64,000 bases of DNA, taken from Azonexus fungiphilus (lineage in GTDB: Bacteria; Pseudomonadota; Gammaproteobacteria; Burkholderiales; Rhodocyclaceae). A program made the translations under genes and the position numbers. Below are positions 1 through 8,479 of this stretch, in pieces. Position 1 is the first letter of the stretch. Every line of letters starts with the position of its first letter. Under the pieces are notes generated by a model, which ran no database searches, was not told where the DNA came from, and saw nothing but the letters and a program-made list of their open reading frames with translations. The stretch spans positions 27,332-91,331 of the forward strand of contig NZ_RBXP01000003.1 of the NCBI RefSeq assembly GCF_003634965.1, read 5' to 3'.

Positions 1-453
1 TACGCGATGCGCCTCGGCCAGCGCCGGCAAGGGATTGTCGAGCCAGTGCAGGAGCAGATTGGACCAGACCAGGCTGTGCGAACGGGCGGCCAGCGGCAGC
101 TGTTCGGCATCGGCCTGGAGGCGGCCGACAACCGGCTTGCCGAGCCCGAGCCAGCGCTGCCAGGCGGCACGACCGGGCTGGCCGGCGCGCAGCATCGCCG
201 CCGAGAGGTCCACGCCGCAGAGTTGTGCCGCCGGATAGCGTGCGCTCAGAGCCGCAAAACTGGCGCCGCGGCTGCACCCGAGATCGAGGATGCGCGCTGG
301 CGTCAGACGGACGTAATCGAGCCGCTCGAGCATGCGCCGGTCGATCTCGCGGGCGAAGAAATCGCCGCTGTCGTAGGTCGGCGCAGCCCGGGCGAAGGCG
401 CGACCGACCTGAGCACGGTCGACGAAGCCGGAGAGGCGATTTTCGGCGCTCAA
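1..453 (-). CDS. bioC: Malonyl-ACP O-methyltransferase BioC (5' part; 3' end outside window)
   Basis: This SAM-dependent methyltransferase would methylate the free carboxyl of malonyl-ACP so that fatty-acid enzymes can build the pimeloyl chain of biotin. The first 151 codons are present. A Rossmann motif I ([12 protein letters not shown], near residues 53–64) and a late motif ([11 protein letters not shown], near residues 130–140) fit the BioC family. The proposed start is a TTG that overlaps the bioB stop codon in a TTGA arrangement, so the two genes are translationally coupled. The last G of the usual GxGxG is displaced (GCSRG). The call rests on similarity of the N-terminal region plus the bioB neighbour; the C-terminal half cannot be seen. 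Confidence 0.82.
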   Translation of the reverse strand, partial: MSAENRLSGFVDRAQVGRAFARAAPTYDSGDFFAREIDRRMLERLDYVRLTPARILDLGCSRGASFAALSARYPAAQLCGVDLSAAMLRAGQPGRAAWQRWLGLGKPVVGRLQADAEQLPLAARSHSLVWSNLLLHWLDNPLPALAEAHRV

Positions 454-1433
454 ACCGCCTTCAGACCGAGGCGGGCAAACAGTGCGTCGTCGCGGTCGAC
501 TTCGGGATTGCCGGTGGTCAGCAGGTGGTCGCCGTAGAACATCGAGTTGGCGCCGGCCAGGAAGCACAGCGCCTGCAGTTCGTCGCTCATTTCCTGGCGG
601 CCGGCCGACAGGCGCACCCAGGAGGCTGGCATGGCGATCCGGGCGGCGGCAATGGTCCGCACGAACTCGAAGGGATCGAGGCGCGGCCGGTCGGCCAGCG
701 GCGTCCCGGGAATCGGCACGAGGTTGTTGATCGGTACCGATTCCGGCGGCGTCGGCAGGTTGGCCAGCTGGACGATCAGCGCGGCACGGTTCCGGCGCGA
801 CTCGCCCATGCCGATGATGCCGCCGGAGCAGACGTTGATGCCGGCGTCGCGAACCTGGTCGAGCGTGTCGAGGCGGTCGTCGTGGGTATGCGACTTGATC
901 ACCTGGCCGTAGAAATCCTTGTCGGTATCGAGATTGTGGTTGTAGTAATCGAGACCGGCTTCCTTCAGCTTTTCGGCCTGGCCCTCCTTGAGCATGCCCA
1001 GGGTGACGCAGGTCTGCATGCCCAGCGCCTTGACCTCGCGCACCATCGCCAGCACCTTGTCGAGGTCGTTGTCCTTCGGACCGCGCCAGGCGGCGCCCAT
1101 GCAGAAGCGCGACGCGCCCTTGTCCTTGGCCGCGCGGGCGGCAGCGACGACTTCGTCGAGCGGCATCAGGCGCTCGCGCTCGAGATCGGTGTCGTAGCGC
1201 GCCGACTGCGAACAGTAGCTGCAATCCTCCGAACAACCGCCGGTCTTGACCGAAAGCAGCGTCGAGCGTTGAATGGCATTGGCATCGAAATGCTCGCGAT
1301 GCACCTGCTGCGCACGGAAGACCAGATCCATCAGCGGCATGTCATAGAGCGCCAGCACCTCGTCGACGGTCCAGCGACGGACGGCAGCATTCGGGGCGCA
1401 CGGGGCGACGGCGGAAAGGGAGCTGGCTTGCAT
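450..1433 (-). CDS. bioB: Biotin synthase BioB
   Basis: Radical-SAM enzyme that inserts sulfur into dethiobiotin in the last step of biotin synthesis, in the cytoplasm. The 327-residue length is normal. The CxxxCxxC cluster motif is Cys67, Cys71 and Cys74 ([16 protein letters not shown]), followed by family blocks such as [12 protein letters not shown] and YYNHNLDT. It is transcribed into bioC, with a 4-base overlap. Its ATG overlaps the annotated start of divergent comF by 2 bases, so its promoter must lie inside the AT-rich first codons of comF (about 1440–1510) unless comF starts later. Confidence 0.97.
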   Translation of the reverse strand: MQASSLSAVAPCAPNAAVRRWTVDEVLALYDMPLMDLVFRAQQVHREHFDANAIQRSTLLSVKTGGCSEDCSYCSQSARYDTDLERERLMPLDEVVAAARAAKDKGASRFCMGAAWRGPKDNDLDKVLAMVREVKALGMQTCVTLGMLKEGQAEKLKEAGLDYYNHNLDTDKDFYGQVIKSHTHDDRLDTLDQVRDAGINVCSGGIIGMGESRRNRAALIVQLANLPTPPESVPINNLVPIPGTPLADRPRLDPFEFVRTIAAARIAMPASWVRLSAGRQEMSDELQALCFLAGANSMFYGDHLLTTGNPEVDRDDALFARLGLKAV

Positions 1434-2223
1434 GAAAAACCCTACAGAAAATCCTGTTAAATCAACGACGAACGCTGACGTTAATTATGAATTATCCGAA
1501 ACGTCCGCAAGGAAGTCAATTTTACCCGAGTCTGTCGCATTCAGCCCGGCACGCCTGCTCGCCGCCCTGCTGCCGAACAGTTGCCTGCTCTGCGGCGGCG
1601 CCGCCGGCAGCGAACTGCTCTGCGCGCCCTGCCGTGCCGACCTGCCGCCCCTGCCCGCCCATGCCTGTCCGTGCTGCGGCGAACGGACCACGCACGGCGA
1701 GCGTTGCGGCGCCTGCCTCGTGCAGCCGCCGCACTTCACCGGGGTCAGCGCCCTCTACCGCTACGCCTTTCCTGCTGACCGCCTGATCCAGGCGCTCAAG
1801 TACCAGCACCGCCTGGCGCTTGCCGGCTGGTTCGGCCAGTCCCTGGCCCAGGCCTGCGCCAAGGTCGACGCACAACGCATCGTGCCGCTGCCGCTGCATC
1901 CGGTGCGCCTGCGCGAACGCGGCTTCAACCAGGCCATGGAAATCGCGCGCACCCTCGGAAATTGCCTGAAAATTCCGGTCGACCGTCACATTCTCCAGCG
2001 GCCCCGGGCGACGTCGCCGCAGGCCGGATTGCCGCTCAAGGAAAGGCGCAGCAACGTGCGCGGGGCCTTCGAATGCAGCGGCGATCTCGGCGGTGCGCGC
2101 ATCCTGCTGGTCGACGACGTGCTGACCAGCGGCGCCACTGCCGACGAATGCGCCCGCGTGCTGCGCCTCCACGGCGCCGGCGAAGTCCATGTCGCGGTCG
2201 TCGCGCGCGCGCTCAGGGACTGA
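1432..2223 (+). CDS. comF: ComF-family phosphoribosyltransferase-like protein
   Basis: Member of the ComF family, linked to DNA uptake or use of imported DNA; the exact reaction is not settled. The N-terminal part (residues about 40–100) carries a zinc-type set of CxxC pairs (CLLCGG, CAPC, CPCCGE, CGAC). The C-terminal part has a PRPP-binding loop ([13 protein letters not shown], near residues 224–236). The only in-frame ATG makes a 263-residue protein, but its first 35 codons are AT-rich, poorly conserved in character and sit where the bioB promoter should be. The real start may therefore be a later non-ATG codon. It is divergent from bioB and is followed 43 bp later by trmL on the same strand. 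Confidence 0.88.
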   Translation: MKNPTENPVKSTTNADVNYELSETSARKSILPESVAFSPARLLAALLPNSCLLCGGAAGSELLCAPCRADLPPLPAHACPCCGERTTHGERCGACLVQPPHFTGVSALYRYAFPADRLIQALKYQHRLALAGWFGQSLAQACAKVDAQRIVPLPLHPVRLRERGFNQAMEIARTLGNCLKIPVDRHILQRPRATSPQAGLPLKERRSNVRGAFECSGDLGGARILLVDDVLTSGATADECARVLRLHGAGEVHVAVVARALRD

Positions 2224-2266
2224 ATCCGTGCTTTAATCGGCTCCTTTTCACCCGAGTCCTGCCGTC

Positions 2267-2731
2267 GTGTTCGCCGTCGTCCTCTACCAGCCGGAAATCC
2301 CGCCCAACACCGGCAACATCATCCGCATGTGCGCCAATACCGGCGCCGAACTCCACCTGGTCGAACCGCTCGGCTTCGACCTCGACGACAAGCACCTGCG
2401 CCGGGCCGGACTCGACTATCACGAGTACGCCCGCCTCGTCCGCCACCCCGACTGGGCAGCCTGCGTCACCGCGCTGGCGCCGCGACGGATGTTCGCGATG
2501 ACGACGCGCGGCAGCCGCAACCTGTTCACGGTCGACCTGCGTCCTGACGATGTTTTCGTATTTGGCCAGGAAACCGCCGGCCTGCCCGCCGAACTGCGCG
2601 ATTCGTTCGCGCCGGAACTGCGCCTGCGCCTGCCGATGCAGCCGGGCCAACGCAGCCTCAACCTGTCCAATGCTGCCGCCGTGACCATTTTCGAAGCCTG
2701 GCGCCAGGCAGGTTTCGCCGGCGCCGTCTAG
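2267..2731 (+). CDS. trmL: tRNA (cytidine(34)-2'-O)-methyltransferase TrmL (SPOUT family)
   Basis: Would methylate the 2'-OH of the wobble nucleotide of leucine tRNAs using SAM. The 154-residue length matches TrmL, the shortest SpoU-type enzyme without an added RNA-binding domain. Family blocks are all present: NTGNIIRMCANTG near residue 15, HLVEPLGF near residue 30, FGQETAGLP and the knot-forming C-terminal LPMQPGQRSLNLSNAAA. Translation starts at a GTG. It lies downstream of comF, and its end faces gpsA 13 bp away. Confidence 0.95.
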   Translation: MFAVVLYQPEIPPNTGNIIRMCANTGAELHLVEPLGFDLDDKHLRRAGLDYHEYARLVRHPDWAACVTALAPRRMFAMTTRGSRNLFTVDLRPDDVFVFGQETAGLPAELRDSFAPELRLRLPMQPGQRSLNLSNAAAVTIFEAWRQAGFAGAV

Positions 2732-2744
2732 GCGCCGCCAGGAT

Positions 2745-3734
2745 TCAGGCGAGCTCTTCCCGGGGATCGCGCGCCATCAGTTGCTCGACCGCCTGCGCGG
2801 CACTGATGCGGCCGTCGAGGACCGCCGCGACAGCGCTGCTGATCGGCATGTCGACCGCCAGCGAGCGCGCCAGGCGGTCGGTTTCGCGGGCCGTGTAGAC
2901 CCCTTCGGCGACATGGCCGAGTTCGGCCAGCACCTGCTCGAGGCTCTTGCCCTCGGCCAGCGCCAGACCGACGCGCCGGTTGCGCGAAAGATCGCCGGTG
3001 CAGGTCAGGATCAGGTCGCCCATGCCGGCCAGACCCATGAAGGTTTCGCGCTGCCCGCCAAGGGCCACGCCGAGACGGGCGATCTCGGCCAGGCCGCGGG
3101 TGATCAGCGCGGCGCGCGAGTTCAGCCCGAGACCGAGTCCGTCGCAAACACCGGTGGCGATCGCCAGCACGTTCTTGACCGCACCGCCGACTTCGACGCC
3201 AACCAGATCATCGTTGGCATAGATACGCAGGCGCGTGCTGTGCAACTGGCGCGCCGTTGCGCGGGCAAATGCCGGATCGTTGGCGGCGAGCGCCACCGCG
3301 GTCGGCTGCGCGGCAGCGACTTCCTCGGCGAAGCTCGGCCCGGACAAGGCACCACAGATGCGCTCGCGGCCAAGCACCTCGCCAACCACCTGATGCGCCA
3401 GCTTGCCGGTGCCGGCCTCGAAGCCCTTGCACACCCACAGCAGCGGCGCCTGACAATCCAGGGCGCGCAACTGCTCGACGGTCGGCCGCAGGCCGGCGAT
3501 CGGGGTGGCGATGATCAGCAGTTCGGCGGCGCTGACTGCTGCCGCGAAGTCGGTTTCGACGGCGACATTGTCCGGCAGGCGGTAACCCGGGAAGAAGCGC
3601 CGGTTTTCCCGCGTATTTTTCAGGTCGACCGCAACATCGGTCTCACGCGACCACAGCGTGACCTCGTGATTGCCGGCAAAGGCGATCGACAGCGCGGTAC
3701 CCCAGGCACCGGCGCCCAGCAACGTCAGTTTCAT
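2745..3734 (-). CDS. gpsA: Glycerol-3-phosphate dehydrogenase [NAD(P)+]
   Basis: Reduces dihydroxyacetone phosphate to sn-glycerol 3-phosphate, the backbone for phospholipids. The 329-residue protein opens with the dinucleotide-binding GAGAWGTALS (residues 7–16), then carries the conserved KGFE near residue 103, GPSFAEEV near residue 133, the catalytic-lysine block VGGAVKNVLAIATG and NSRAALITRGL. It is the last gene of a compact minus-strand run rhodanese–grxC–secB–SH3 protein–gpsA. Its ATG overlaps the stop of the SH3-like gene in an ATGA arrangement. The secB–gpsA neighbourhood is common in proteobacteria. Confidence 0.97.
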   Translation of the reverse strand: MKLTLLGAGAWGTALSIAFAGNHEVTLWSRETDVAVDLKNTRENRRFFPGYRLPDNVAVETDFAAAVSAAELLIIATPIAGLRPTVEQLRALDCQAPLLWVCKGFEAGTGKLAHQVVGEVLGRERICGALSGPSFAEEVAAAQPTAVALAANDPAFARATARQLHSTRLRIYANDDLVGVEVGGAVKNVLAIATGVCDGLGLGLNSRAALITRGLAEIARLGVALGGQRETFMGLAGMGDLILTCTGDLSRNRRVGLALAEGKSLEQVLAELGHVAEGVYTARETDRLARSLAVDMPISSAVAAVLDGRISAAQAVEQLMARDPREELA

Positions 3735-4171
3735 AAGCCCCAGACCTGGGTGGCGCGGACCATGCCGCTGACGCCGTCACGGTGCCTGACCTGCACCCAG
3801 CCGGGTGCGGCGGCGGCGACATGCTCGAGCACCACCCACTTGTCGAAGCGGGCGAGCACCGGCGCATCGGCCTTGTCGGAGGCGCGCAGTTCGGCACCGG
3901 CCTCGGTGACGATCAGCGTCCGCCGCTCGGCCAGCTGCGCCGCCTCGATCCAGGCCAGCGTGCCTTCGGCATCGCGAACCTTGGCCCAGCCCTCGAGGCG
4001 GACGACGACTTCGACCGGCGTCTGGGCGCGGATCAGATAGAGTTTCTTCGCCTTTTGCGACGGCGCGTCGTAGAGGATGGCCGCCGGCACGTCGACCGAG
4101 CGGTAGTCGGCAGCCGCCGCCGGCAGGGCGACGGCGATGGCCAGCAGGGCGACGTTGAGGCGGCGCATCAT
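3731..4171 (-). CDS. Secreted SH3-domain-like protein
   Basis: A 146-residue exported protein with a clear signal peptide (MMRRLNVALLAIAVALPAAAA) and two bacterial SH3-like repeats, about residues 24–84 and 85–146. Each repeat has the look of SH3b domains that bind cell-wall peptides (for example RLEGWAKVRDAEGTLAWIEAA and APGWVQVRHRDGVSGMVRA). The function is unknown; a periplasmic role is inferred. Two ATGs stand in tandem (4171 and 4168) and either could be used. It begins 4 bp after the secB stop and overlaps gpsA by 4 bases, so it is probably expressed with both. Confidence 0.82.
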   Translation of the reverse strand: MMRRLNVALLAIAVALPAAAADYRSVDVPAAILYDAPSQKAKKLYLIRAQTPVEVVVRLEGWAKVRDAEGTLAWIEAAQLAERRTLIVTEAGAELRASDKADAPVLARFDKWVVLEHVAAAAPGWVQVRHRDGVSGMVRATQVWGL

Positions 4172-4175
4172 CGAT

Positions 4176-4631
4176 TTACTGGACCGAAGCGCCAGCCTGC
4201 TCCTGGGCCTGCTGCATGCGCTGCATGTACATGCCTTCGAAGTTGACCGGCTGCAGCACGATCGGCTGGAATCCGGCGCGGGTGACGGCATCGGACACCG
4301 CCTCGCGGGCATACGGGAAGAGCACGTTCGGGCAGGCAATGGCGACCAGCGGCTCGAGCTGCTCCTCTGGGACGTTGAGGATGCGGAAGATGCCGGCCTG
4401 GCCGACCTCGACCAGGAACACGGTCTTTTCGCCAACCTTGGCGGTCACGGTCACGGTCAGCAGGACTTCGTAAGCGCCCTCGCCGACACCGCGGCCGCTG
4501 GTATTGAGCTGCACTTCCACCTGCGGCGCTTCCTGCTCGAGGAAGATTTCCGGGGCGTGCGGGACTTCGACCGACAGGTCCTTGATGTAGAGCTTCTCGA
4601 TGCCGAAGACGGGCTGTTCGTTTTGTTCCAT
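4176..4631 (-). CDS. secB: Preprotein translocase chaperone SecB
   Basis: Cytoplasmic tetrameric chaperone that holds precursor proteins unfolded and hands them to SecA. The 151-residue protein carries the family's conserved stretches FGIEKLYIKDLSVEVPHAP near the N-terminus and CPNVLFPYAREAVSD near residue 105. It follows grxC by 26 bp on the same strand, an association seen widely in proteobacteria. Confidence 0.97.
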   Translation of the reverse strand: MEQNEQPVFGIEKLYIKDLSVEVPHAPEIFLEQEAPQVEVQLNTSGRGVGEGAYEVLLTVTVTAKVGEKTVFLVEVGQAGIFRILNVPEEQLEPLVAIACPNVLFPYAREAVSDAVTRAGFQPIVLQPVNFEGMYMQRMQQAQEQAGASVQ

Positions 4632-4657
4632 GGTTCTCTTTCTGGTGATTGATCGTT

Positions 4658-4924
4658 TCAGGCTTCACCGGCCAGCAGCGGCAGCAGCCGCCCGGCCGAA
4701 TCGAGCGCGTAGAGGTCATCGCAACCGCCGACGTGGGTGTCGCCGATGTAGATCTGCGGCACTGTGCGCCGGCCGGTGCGCTGCATCATCTCGTCACGCC
4801 GCTCCGGATCGAGGTCGACACGGACCTCTTCGATGGCGGTGACGCCACGGGCCGAGAGCAGCTGCTTGGCCCGCACGCAGTACGGGCAGACTGCAGTGGT
4901 GTACATCAGTACCGGCTGCGTCAT
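4658..4924 (-). CDS. grxC: Glutaredoxin 3
   Basis: Small thiol-disulfide oxidoreductase that uses glutathione. The 88-residue protein shows the dithiol active site CPYC at residues 13–16, the cis-proline block TVPQIYIGDTHVGGCDDLYAL and normal family length. Its ATG overlaps the stop of the upstream rhodanese gene (ATGA), so the two are translationally coupled. Together with the rhodanese and the ArsR regulator this looks like a small sulfur/thiol redox unit. Confidence 0.95.
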   Translation of the reverse strand: MTQPVLMYTTAVCPYCVRAKQLLSARGVTAIEEVRVDLDPERRDEMMQRTGRRTVPQIYIGDTHVGGCDDLYALDSAGRLLPLLAGEA

Positions 4925-5346
4925 TTCTTCTTGCCGGCCTTGTGCAGCGGGTAGCTGGCAGCCACCCAGGCGTCGATGCCGCCGCTCAGGTTATAGAGCT
5001 TCTCGAAGCCGGCCTTCTTCAGTTCGGCACAGGCCTTGTTCGAACGCATGCCGGCGGCGCAGCAGACGATCAGCGGCTTGTCCTTGAATTTCTCGAGCTC
5101 GCTCAGGCGCTCGCCCAGCTTGCTGACAGGAATGCCGATCGCGTCCGGAATGTGGCCGGCGGCGAATTCCGCCGCCTCGCGCACGTCGAGGACGCGGGCA
5201 TCCTCGCGATTGATCAGCAGGGTCGCCTCGCCCGGATTGACGGCATTGCCGACCGGCCGGAAGAGCAGCGGCCAGAGCAGACCGAGGCCGCTGACGGCAA
5301 CGATCGCGATGAGCAGGATATTCTGGTTGATGAACTCCATCGGCAT
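4921..5346 (-). CDS. Membrane-anchored rhodanese-like protein
   Basis: A single-domain rhodanese that would carry sulfur as a cysteine persulfide. An N-terminal transmembrane helix (about residues 9–28, ILLIAIVAVSGLGLLWPLLF) is followed by one rhodanese domain (about residues 40–135). The active-site loop is CCAAGMRS, with the second cysteine in the usual catalytic place. It ends in a lysine-rich tail and overlaps grxC by 4 bases. The ArsR gene ends 3 bp upstream on the same strand, so regulator and enzyme are one operon. The sulfur donor and acceptor cannot be read from sequence. Confidence 0.88.
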   Translation of the reverse strand: MPMEFINQNILLIAIVAVSGLGLLWPLLFRPVGNAVNPGEATLLINREDARVLDVREAAEFAAGHIPDAIGIPVSKLGERLSELEKFKDKPLIVCCAAGMRSNKACAELKKAGFEKLYNLSGGIDAWVAASYPLHKAGKKK

Positions 5347-5349
5347 TCT

Positions 5350-5667
5350 TTAATTCTCCGTGCCACAAAAAACTTCGCGCATCATGCCGACGAGCTGCAG
5401 GGTGCGCTGGTCGCCCACCCGGTAAAAAACACGATTGGCATCCTTGCGCGTCAGCAGCACGCCTTTTTCGCGCAGGATGGCCAGATGCTGGGAAATGTTG
5501 CTCTGCGACGTGCCGACCGCCTCGACGATGTCCTGCACGCAGGCCTCCTGATCGCCGACGACGCAGAGAATCTTCAGACGCAGCGGATGGGCAATCGCCT
5601 TCAATGCGCGCGCCGCCATTTCGATGTGCTCCTGCTTGTCGATCAGGCTGAAGGAAGGGGCATCCAA
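5350..5667 (-). CDS. ArsR-family regulator, SqrR/BigR-like persulfide-sensor candidate
   Basis: A 105-residue winged-helix repressor with the recognition helix near residues 54–68 (SQSNISQHLAILREKG). It has cysteines at 35, 43 and 101. The 66-residue gap between Cys35 and Cys101 equals that between the sensing pair in SqrR (Cys41/Cys107) and BigR (Cys42/Cys108), which control sulfide and persulfide genes; that assignment is inferred. The metal-binding ELCVCDL motif of arsenic sensors is absent. I chose a TTG start because a GAGG ribosome site lies 7 bases before it; the ATG nearby is out of frame. It is first in the rhodanese–grxC–secB run. Confidence 0.85.
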   Translation of the reverse strand: MDAPSFSLIDKQEHIEMAARALKAIAHPLRLKILCVVGDQEACVQDIVEAVGTSQSNISQHLAILREKGVLLTRKDANRVFYRVGDQRTLQLVGMMREVFCGTEN

Positions 5668-5696
5668 GATAAAACCTCAGTTTGGTTGAACGGTTG

Positions 5697-5702
5697 ATTA
5701 TA
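5697..5702 (-). promoter_or_regulatory. -10 box of the arsR–rhodanese operon
   Basis: On the minus strand these bases read TATAAT, a perfect -10 hexamer, about 30 bases before the TTG start. A matching -35 is weak (TTGGAA at 15-base spacing). Just downstream on the minus strand the sequence TCAACC occurs twice 8 bp apart, a possible operator for the autoregulated repressor. Confidence 0.5.
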
Positions 5703-5746
5703 GAATAAGCCTTGCCATTCCAAGAACCCAAACAAGAATTTCCCCG

Positions 5747-7066
5747 ATGCCCATTTCCGGACACCGCACGACTTCCGGCCTGGCCGCCGCCATGCTGGGT
5801 GCCGCGCTGCTGGCGGCCCTCGCAAGCCAGGCTGCATTCGCCCAGAAAACTGCCAGCGCCCCGGAAGTCGCCGAAAAACGGGCCGACCTCGATGAATTGC
5901 GCAGCCGCATCGACGGCCTGCGCAAGGAGCTCTCGGCCAGCGAGGGCAATCGTGCCGATGCCGCCGACCGCTTGCGCGAATCCGAACGCCAGATTTCCCG
6001 CCTGCAGCAGAAGTTGCACGAACTTGGCCAGCAGCGGGGTCAGTTGCAGAAGCGACTGGAGTCGCTGGAAGCCCAGTCCCAGGAGCTCGGGCGAACGCTG
6101 GCACAACAGCAGGCGCAACTGGAAAAACTCCTCTACCGCCAGTACTTGCGCGGCAACCCCGACTCGCTGCAGTTGCTGCTCAACGGCGACGACCCCAACC
6201 AACTGGCCCGCGACCTGCATTACCTGTCGGCGATTGCCGCAGCCCGCGCCGACCTGATGGGCGAAATCAGCAGCACGATCAAGCAGAAGAAGGCGCTCGC
6301 CGCCGATGCCCGCGAACGCACCGAGGAGCTGGCCGAAGTCGAGGCCGAACAGAAGAAGAACCACGCCGAACTCGAGAAGCAGCGCAAGGAACGCAAGGCG
6401 CTGCACGCCGAGATTTCCGACAAGGTGCGCGCCCAGCGCCGCGAGATCGGCTCGCTGCAACGCGACGAAAAACGCATGAGCCAGCTGGTCGAACGCCTGT
6501 CGCGCATCCTCGCCCAGCAAGCCGCCGCCCGAGCGGCCGAGGATGCCCGCCGGCGCCAGCAGGCAGCCGCCGAAGCAACGCGGCGCAACGAGGGCAAAAG
6601 CGAGCCAAGACCGGCGCCAAGCCGCCAGGCCGAACAGGAAAACCGCTACGAGCCGGCGCCGAACGACGGCAGCTTCGCCCGTCTCAAGGGCAAGCTACGC
6701 CTGCCGGTACGCGGCACCATCGCCGGCCGCTTCGGGGGCGCCCGCGACGGCGGCGGCCAGTGGCGGGGCCTGTTCATCCGCAGCGAGCCGGGCAACCAGG
6801 TCAAGGCGATCGCCGGCGGCCGCGTGGTTTTCTCCGACTGGATGCGCGGCTTCGGCAACCTGCTGATCATCGACCATGGCGACGCCTACCTGTCGATCTA
6901 CGGCAACAACGAGTCGCTGCTCAAGCAGGTCGGCCAGGCCGTCAGCGGCGGCGAGACGATTGCCTCGGTGGGCAATACCGGGGGCAACCCGGATTCCGGT
7001 TTATACTTTGAAATCCGCCATAAAGGCCAACCGATCGACCCGATGTCCTGGGCAAGTCTGAAATGA
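5747..7066 (+). CDS. envC: Murein hydrolase activator EnvC-like protein
   Basis: Periplasmic protein that would activate septal amidases during cell separation. A signal peptide (about residues 1–32) is followed by a long coiled coil (about residues 38–290, rich in Glu, Gln, Arg and Ala) and a C-terminal M23/LytM domain (about residues 315–437). The LytM domain is degenerate. The usual zinc ligand segment HxGxD is replaced (RGLFIRSEPG) and the final HxH is YFE, so it should be an activator and not an endopeptidase, as in E. coli EnvC. Its stop overlaps the ctpA start (ATGA); the envC–ctpA pair is common in proteobacteria. Confidence 0.92.
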   Translation: MPISGHRTTSGLAAAMLGAALLAALASQAAFAQKTASAPEVAEKRADLDELRSRIDGLRKELSASEGNRADAADRLRESERQISRLQQKLHELGQQRGQLQKRLESLEAQSQELGRTLAQQQAQLEKLLYRQYLRGNPDSLQLLLNGDDPNQLARDLHYLSAIAAARADLMGEISSTIKQKKALAADARERTEELAEVEAEQKKNHAELEKQRKERKALHAEISDKVRAQRREIGSLQRDEKRMSQLVERLSRILAQQAAARAAEDARRRQQAAAEATRRNEGKSEPRPAPSRQAEQENRYEPAPNDGSFARLKGKLRLPVRGTIAGRFGGARDGGGQWRGLFIRSEPGNQVKAIAGGRVVFSDWMRGFGNLLIIDHGDAYLSIYGNNESLLKQVGQAVSGGETIASVGNTGGNPDSGLYFEIRHKGQPIDPMSWASLK

Positions 7067-8454
7067 GCAAATTGAAAACCCTCAGCCTCGCCGTTGGCGG
7101 CTTCGTTGCCGGCGCCCTGATCACCCTGCAGCTGCCCGCCTTCGCCGAGAAGGAAACCCGGACCGGCCTGCCGATCGAGGACCTGCGCACCTTCGCCGAG
7201 GTCTACAGCGCGATCAAGCAGGGCTATGTCGAGCCGGTCGACGACAAGAAGATGATCGCCAACGCGATCTCCGGGCTGCTCTCCAACCTCGACCCGCACT
7301 CGGCCTATCTCGACGCCGACTCGTTCAAGGACCTGCAGGTCGGCACCCAGGGCGAATTCGGCGGCCTCGGCATCGAAGTCGGCATGGAAGACGGCCTGGT
7401 CAAGGTCGTCTCGCCGATCGAGGACACCCCGGCCTACCGCGCCGGCGTCAAGGCCGGCGACCTGATCTTCAAGCTCGACGAAACCCCGGTCAAGGGGCTG
7501 AGCCTGTCCGACGCGGTCAAGAAGATGCGCGGCAAGCCGAAGACCTCGATCCGCCTGACCATCCTGCGCAAGGGCGAGGCCAAGCCGCTCGAGATCACGC
7601 TGGTGCGCGAAGTGATCAAGGTCCAGAGCGTCAAGTCCAAGGTCGTCGAACCCGGCTACGCCTGGGTACGCATCACCCAGTTCCAGGAAGGCACGATCGC
7701 CGATCTGGCCAAGCACCTGAACAATGCCTACAAGCAGGGCGAACTCAAGGGTCTCGTCCTCGACCTGCGCAACGACCCGGGCGGCCTGCTGCATGGCGCA
7801 ATCGGCGTCTCCGCGGCTTTCCTGCCGCCGGATACCAAGGTGGTATCGACCGACGGCCGCACCGAGGATGCCAAGCAGGACTTCCTCGCCCGCCCCCGTG
7901 ACTACCTGCGCGGCACCCGCGAAGACCCCTTGCGCAACCTGCCGGTTGCGGTCAAGAAGGTACCGATGGTGGTGCTGGTCAACGGCGGCTCGGCCTCGGC
8001 CTCGGAAATCGTCGCCGGCGCGCTGCAGGATCACAAGCGCGCCGCCATCGTCGGCACCCAGACTTTCGGCAAGGGCTCGGTCCAGTCGGTGCTGCCGCTG
8101 CCCGGCAATACCGCGATCAAGCTGACCACGGCCCGCTATTTCACGCCCAGCGGCCGCTCGATCCAGGCCAAGGGCATCACCCCCGACATCGTCGTCGAGG
8201 AAAGCGCCAACGGCAGCAGCAGCATGCGTCTGCGCGAAGCCGACCTGGAGCGCCACCTCGAGGACAAGGCGGATGCAGCCAAGGGCGAAGCGAAGCCGGC
8301 CACGCCGGCAAAACCCGCTGCCAAACAGGACAAGGAAGCCCCCAAGGACGAGGACGAAGCCCCGGCCCGCCTCGAGTATGCCGGCAAGAACGACTACCAG
8401 TTCCAGCAGGCACTGAACATCCTCAAGGGCGCCCAGATCATGCAGGGCAAGTGA
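7063..8454 (+). CDS. ctpA: Carboxy-terminal processing protease, S41 family
   Basis: Exported serine protease that trims C-termini of periplasmic or envelope proteins. It has a signal sequence (residues 1–28), a PDZ domain (about residues 95–180) and the S41 protease core. The catalytic pair is predicted as Ser312 (in GGSASASE) and Lys337 (in TFGKGSVQ), 25 residues apart as in the plant D1 protease. A low-complexity Lys/Ala/Pro tract near residues 405–440 precedes a conserved C-terminal helix. It is coupled to envC, which suggests a role in cell-wall hydrolase control; that is inferred from context. Confidence 0.95.
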   Translation: MSKLKTLSLAVGGFVAGALITLQLPAFAEKETRTGLPIEDLRTFAEVYSAIKQGYVEPVDDKKMIANAISGLLSNLDPHSAYLDADSFKDLQVGTQGEFGGLGIEVGMEDGLVKVVSPIEDTPAYRAGVKAGDLIFKLDETPVKGLSLSDAVKKMRGKPKTSIRLTILRKGEAKPLEITLVREVIKVQSVKSKVVEPGYAWVRITQFQEGTIADLAKHLNNAYKQGELKGLVLDLRNDPGGLLHGAIGVSAAFLPPDTKVVSTDGRTEDAKQDFLARPRDYLRGTREDPLRNLPVAVKKVPMVVLVNGGSASASEIVAGALQDHKRAAIVGTQTFGKGSVQSVLPLPGNTAIKLTTARYFTPSGRSIQAKGITPDIVVEESANGSSSMRLREADLERHLEDKADAAKGEAKPATPAKPAAKQDKEAPKDEDEAPARLEYAGKNDYQFQQALNILKGAQIMQGK

Positions 8455-8479
8455 CAGCAAGCCAGCCAACTCGGGAGGG

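Noticed and set aside
1440..1510. Biotin operator between bioB and comF
   Set aside because: Two GTTAA sequences occur but not as the inverted TTGTnAACC-type pair bound by BirA; I cannot support an operator.
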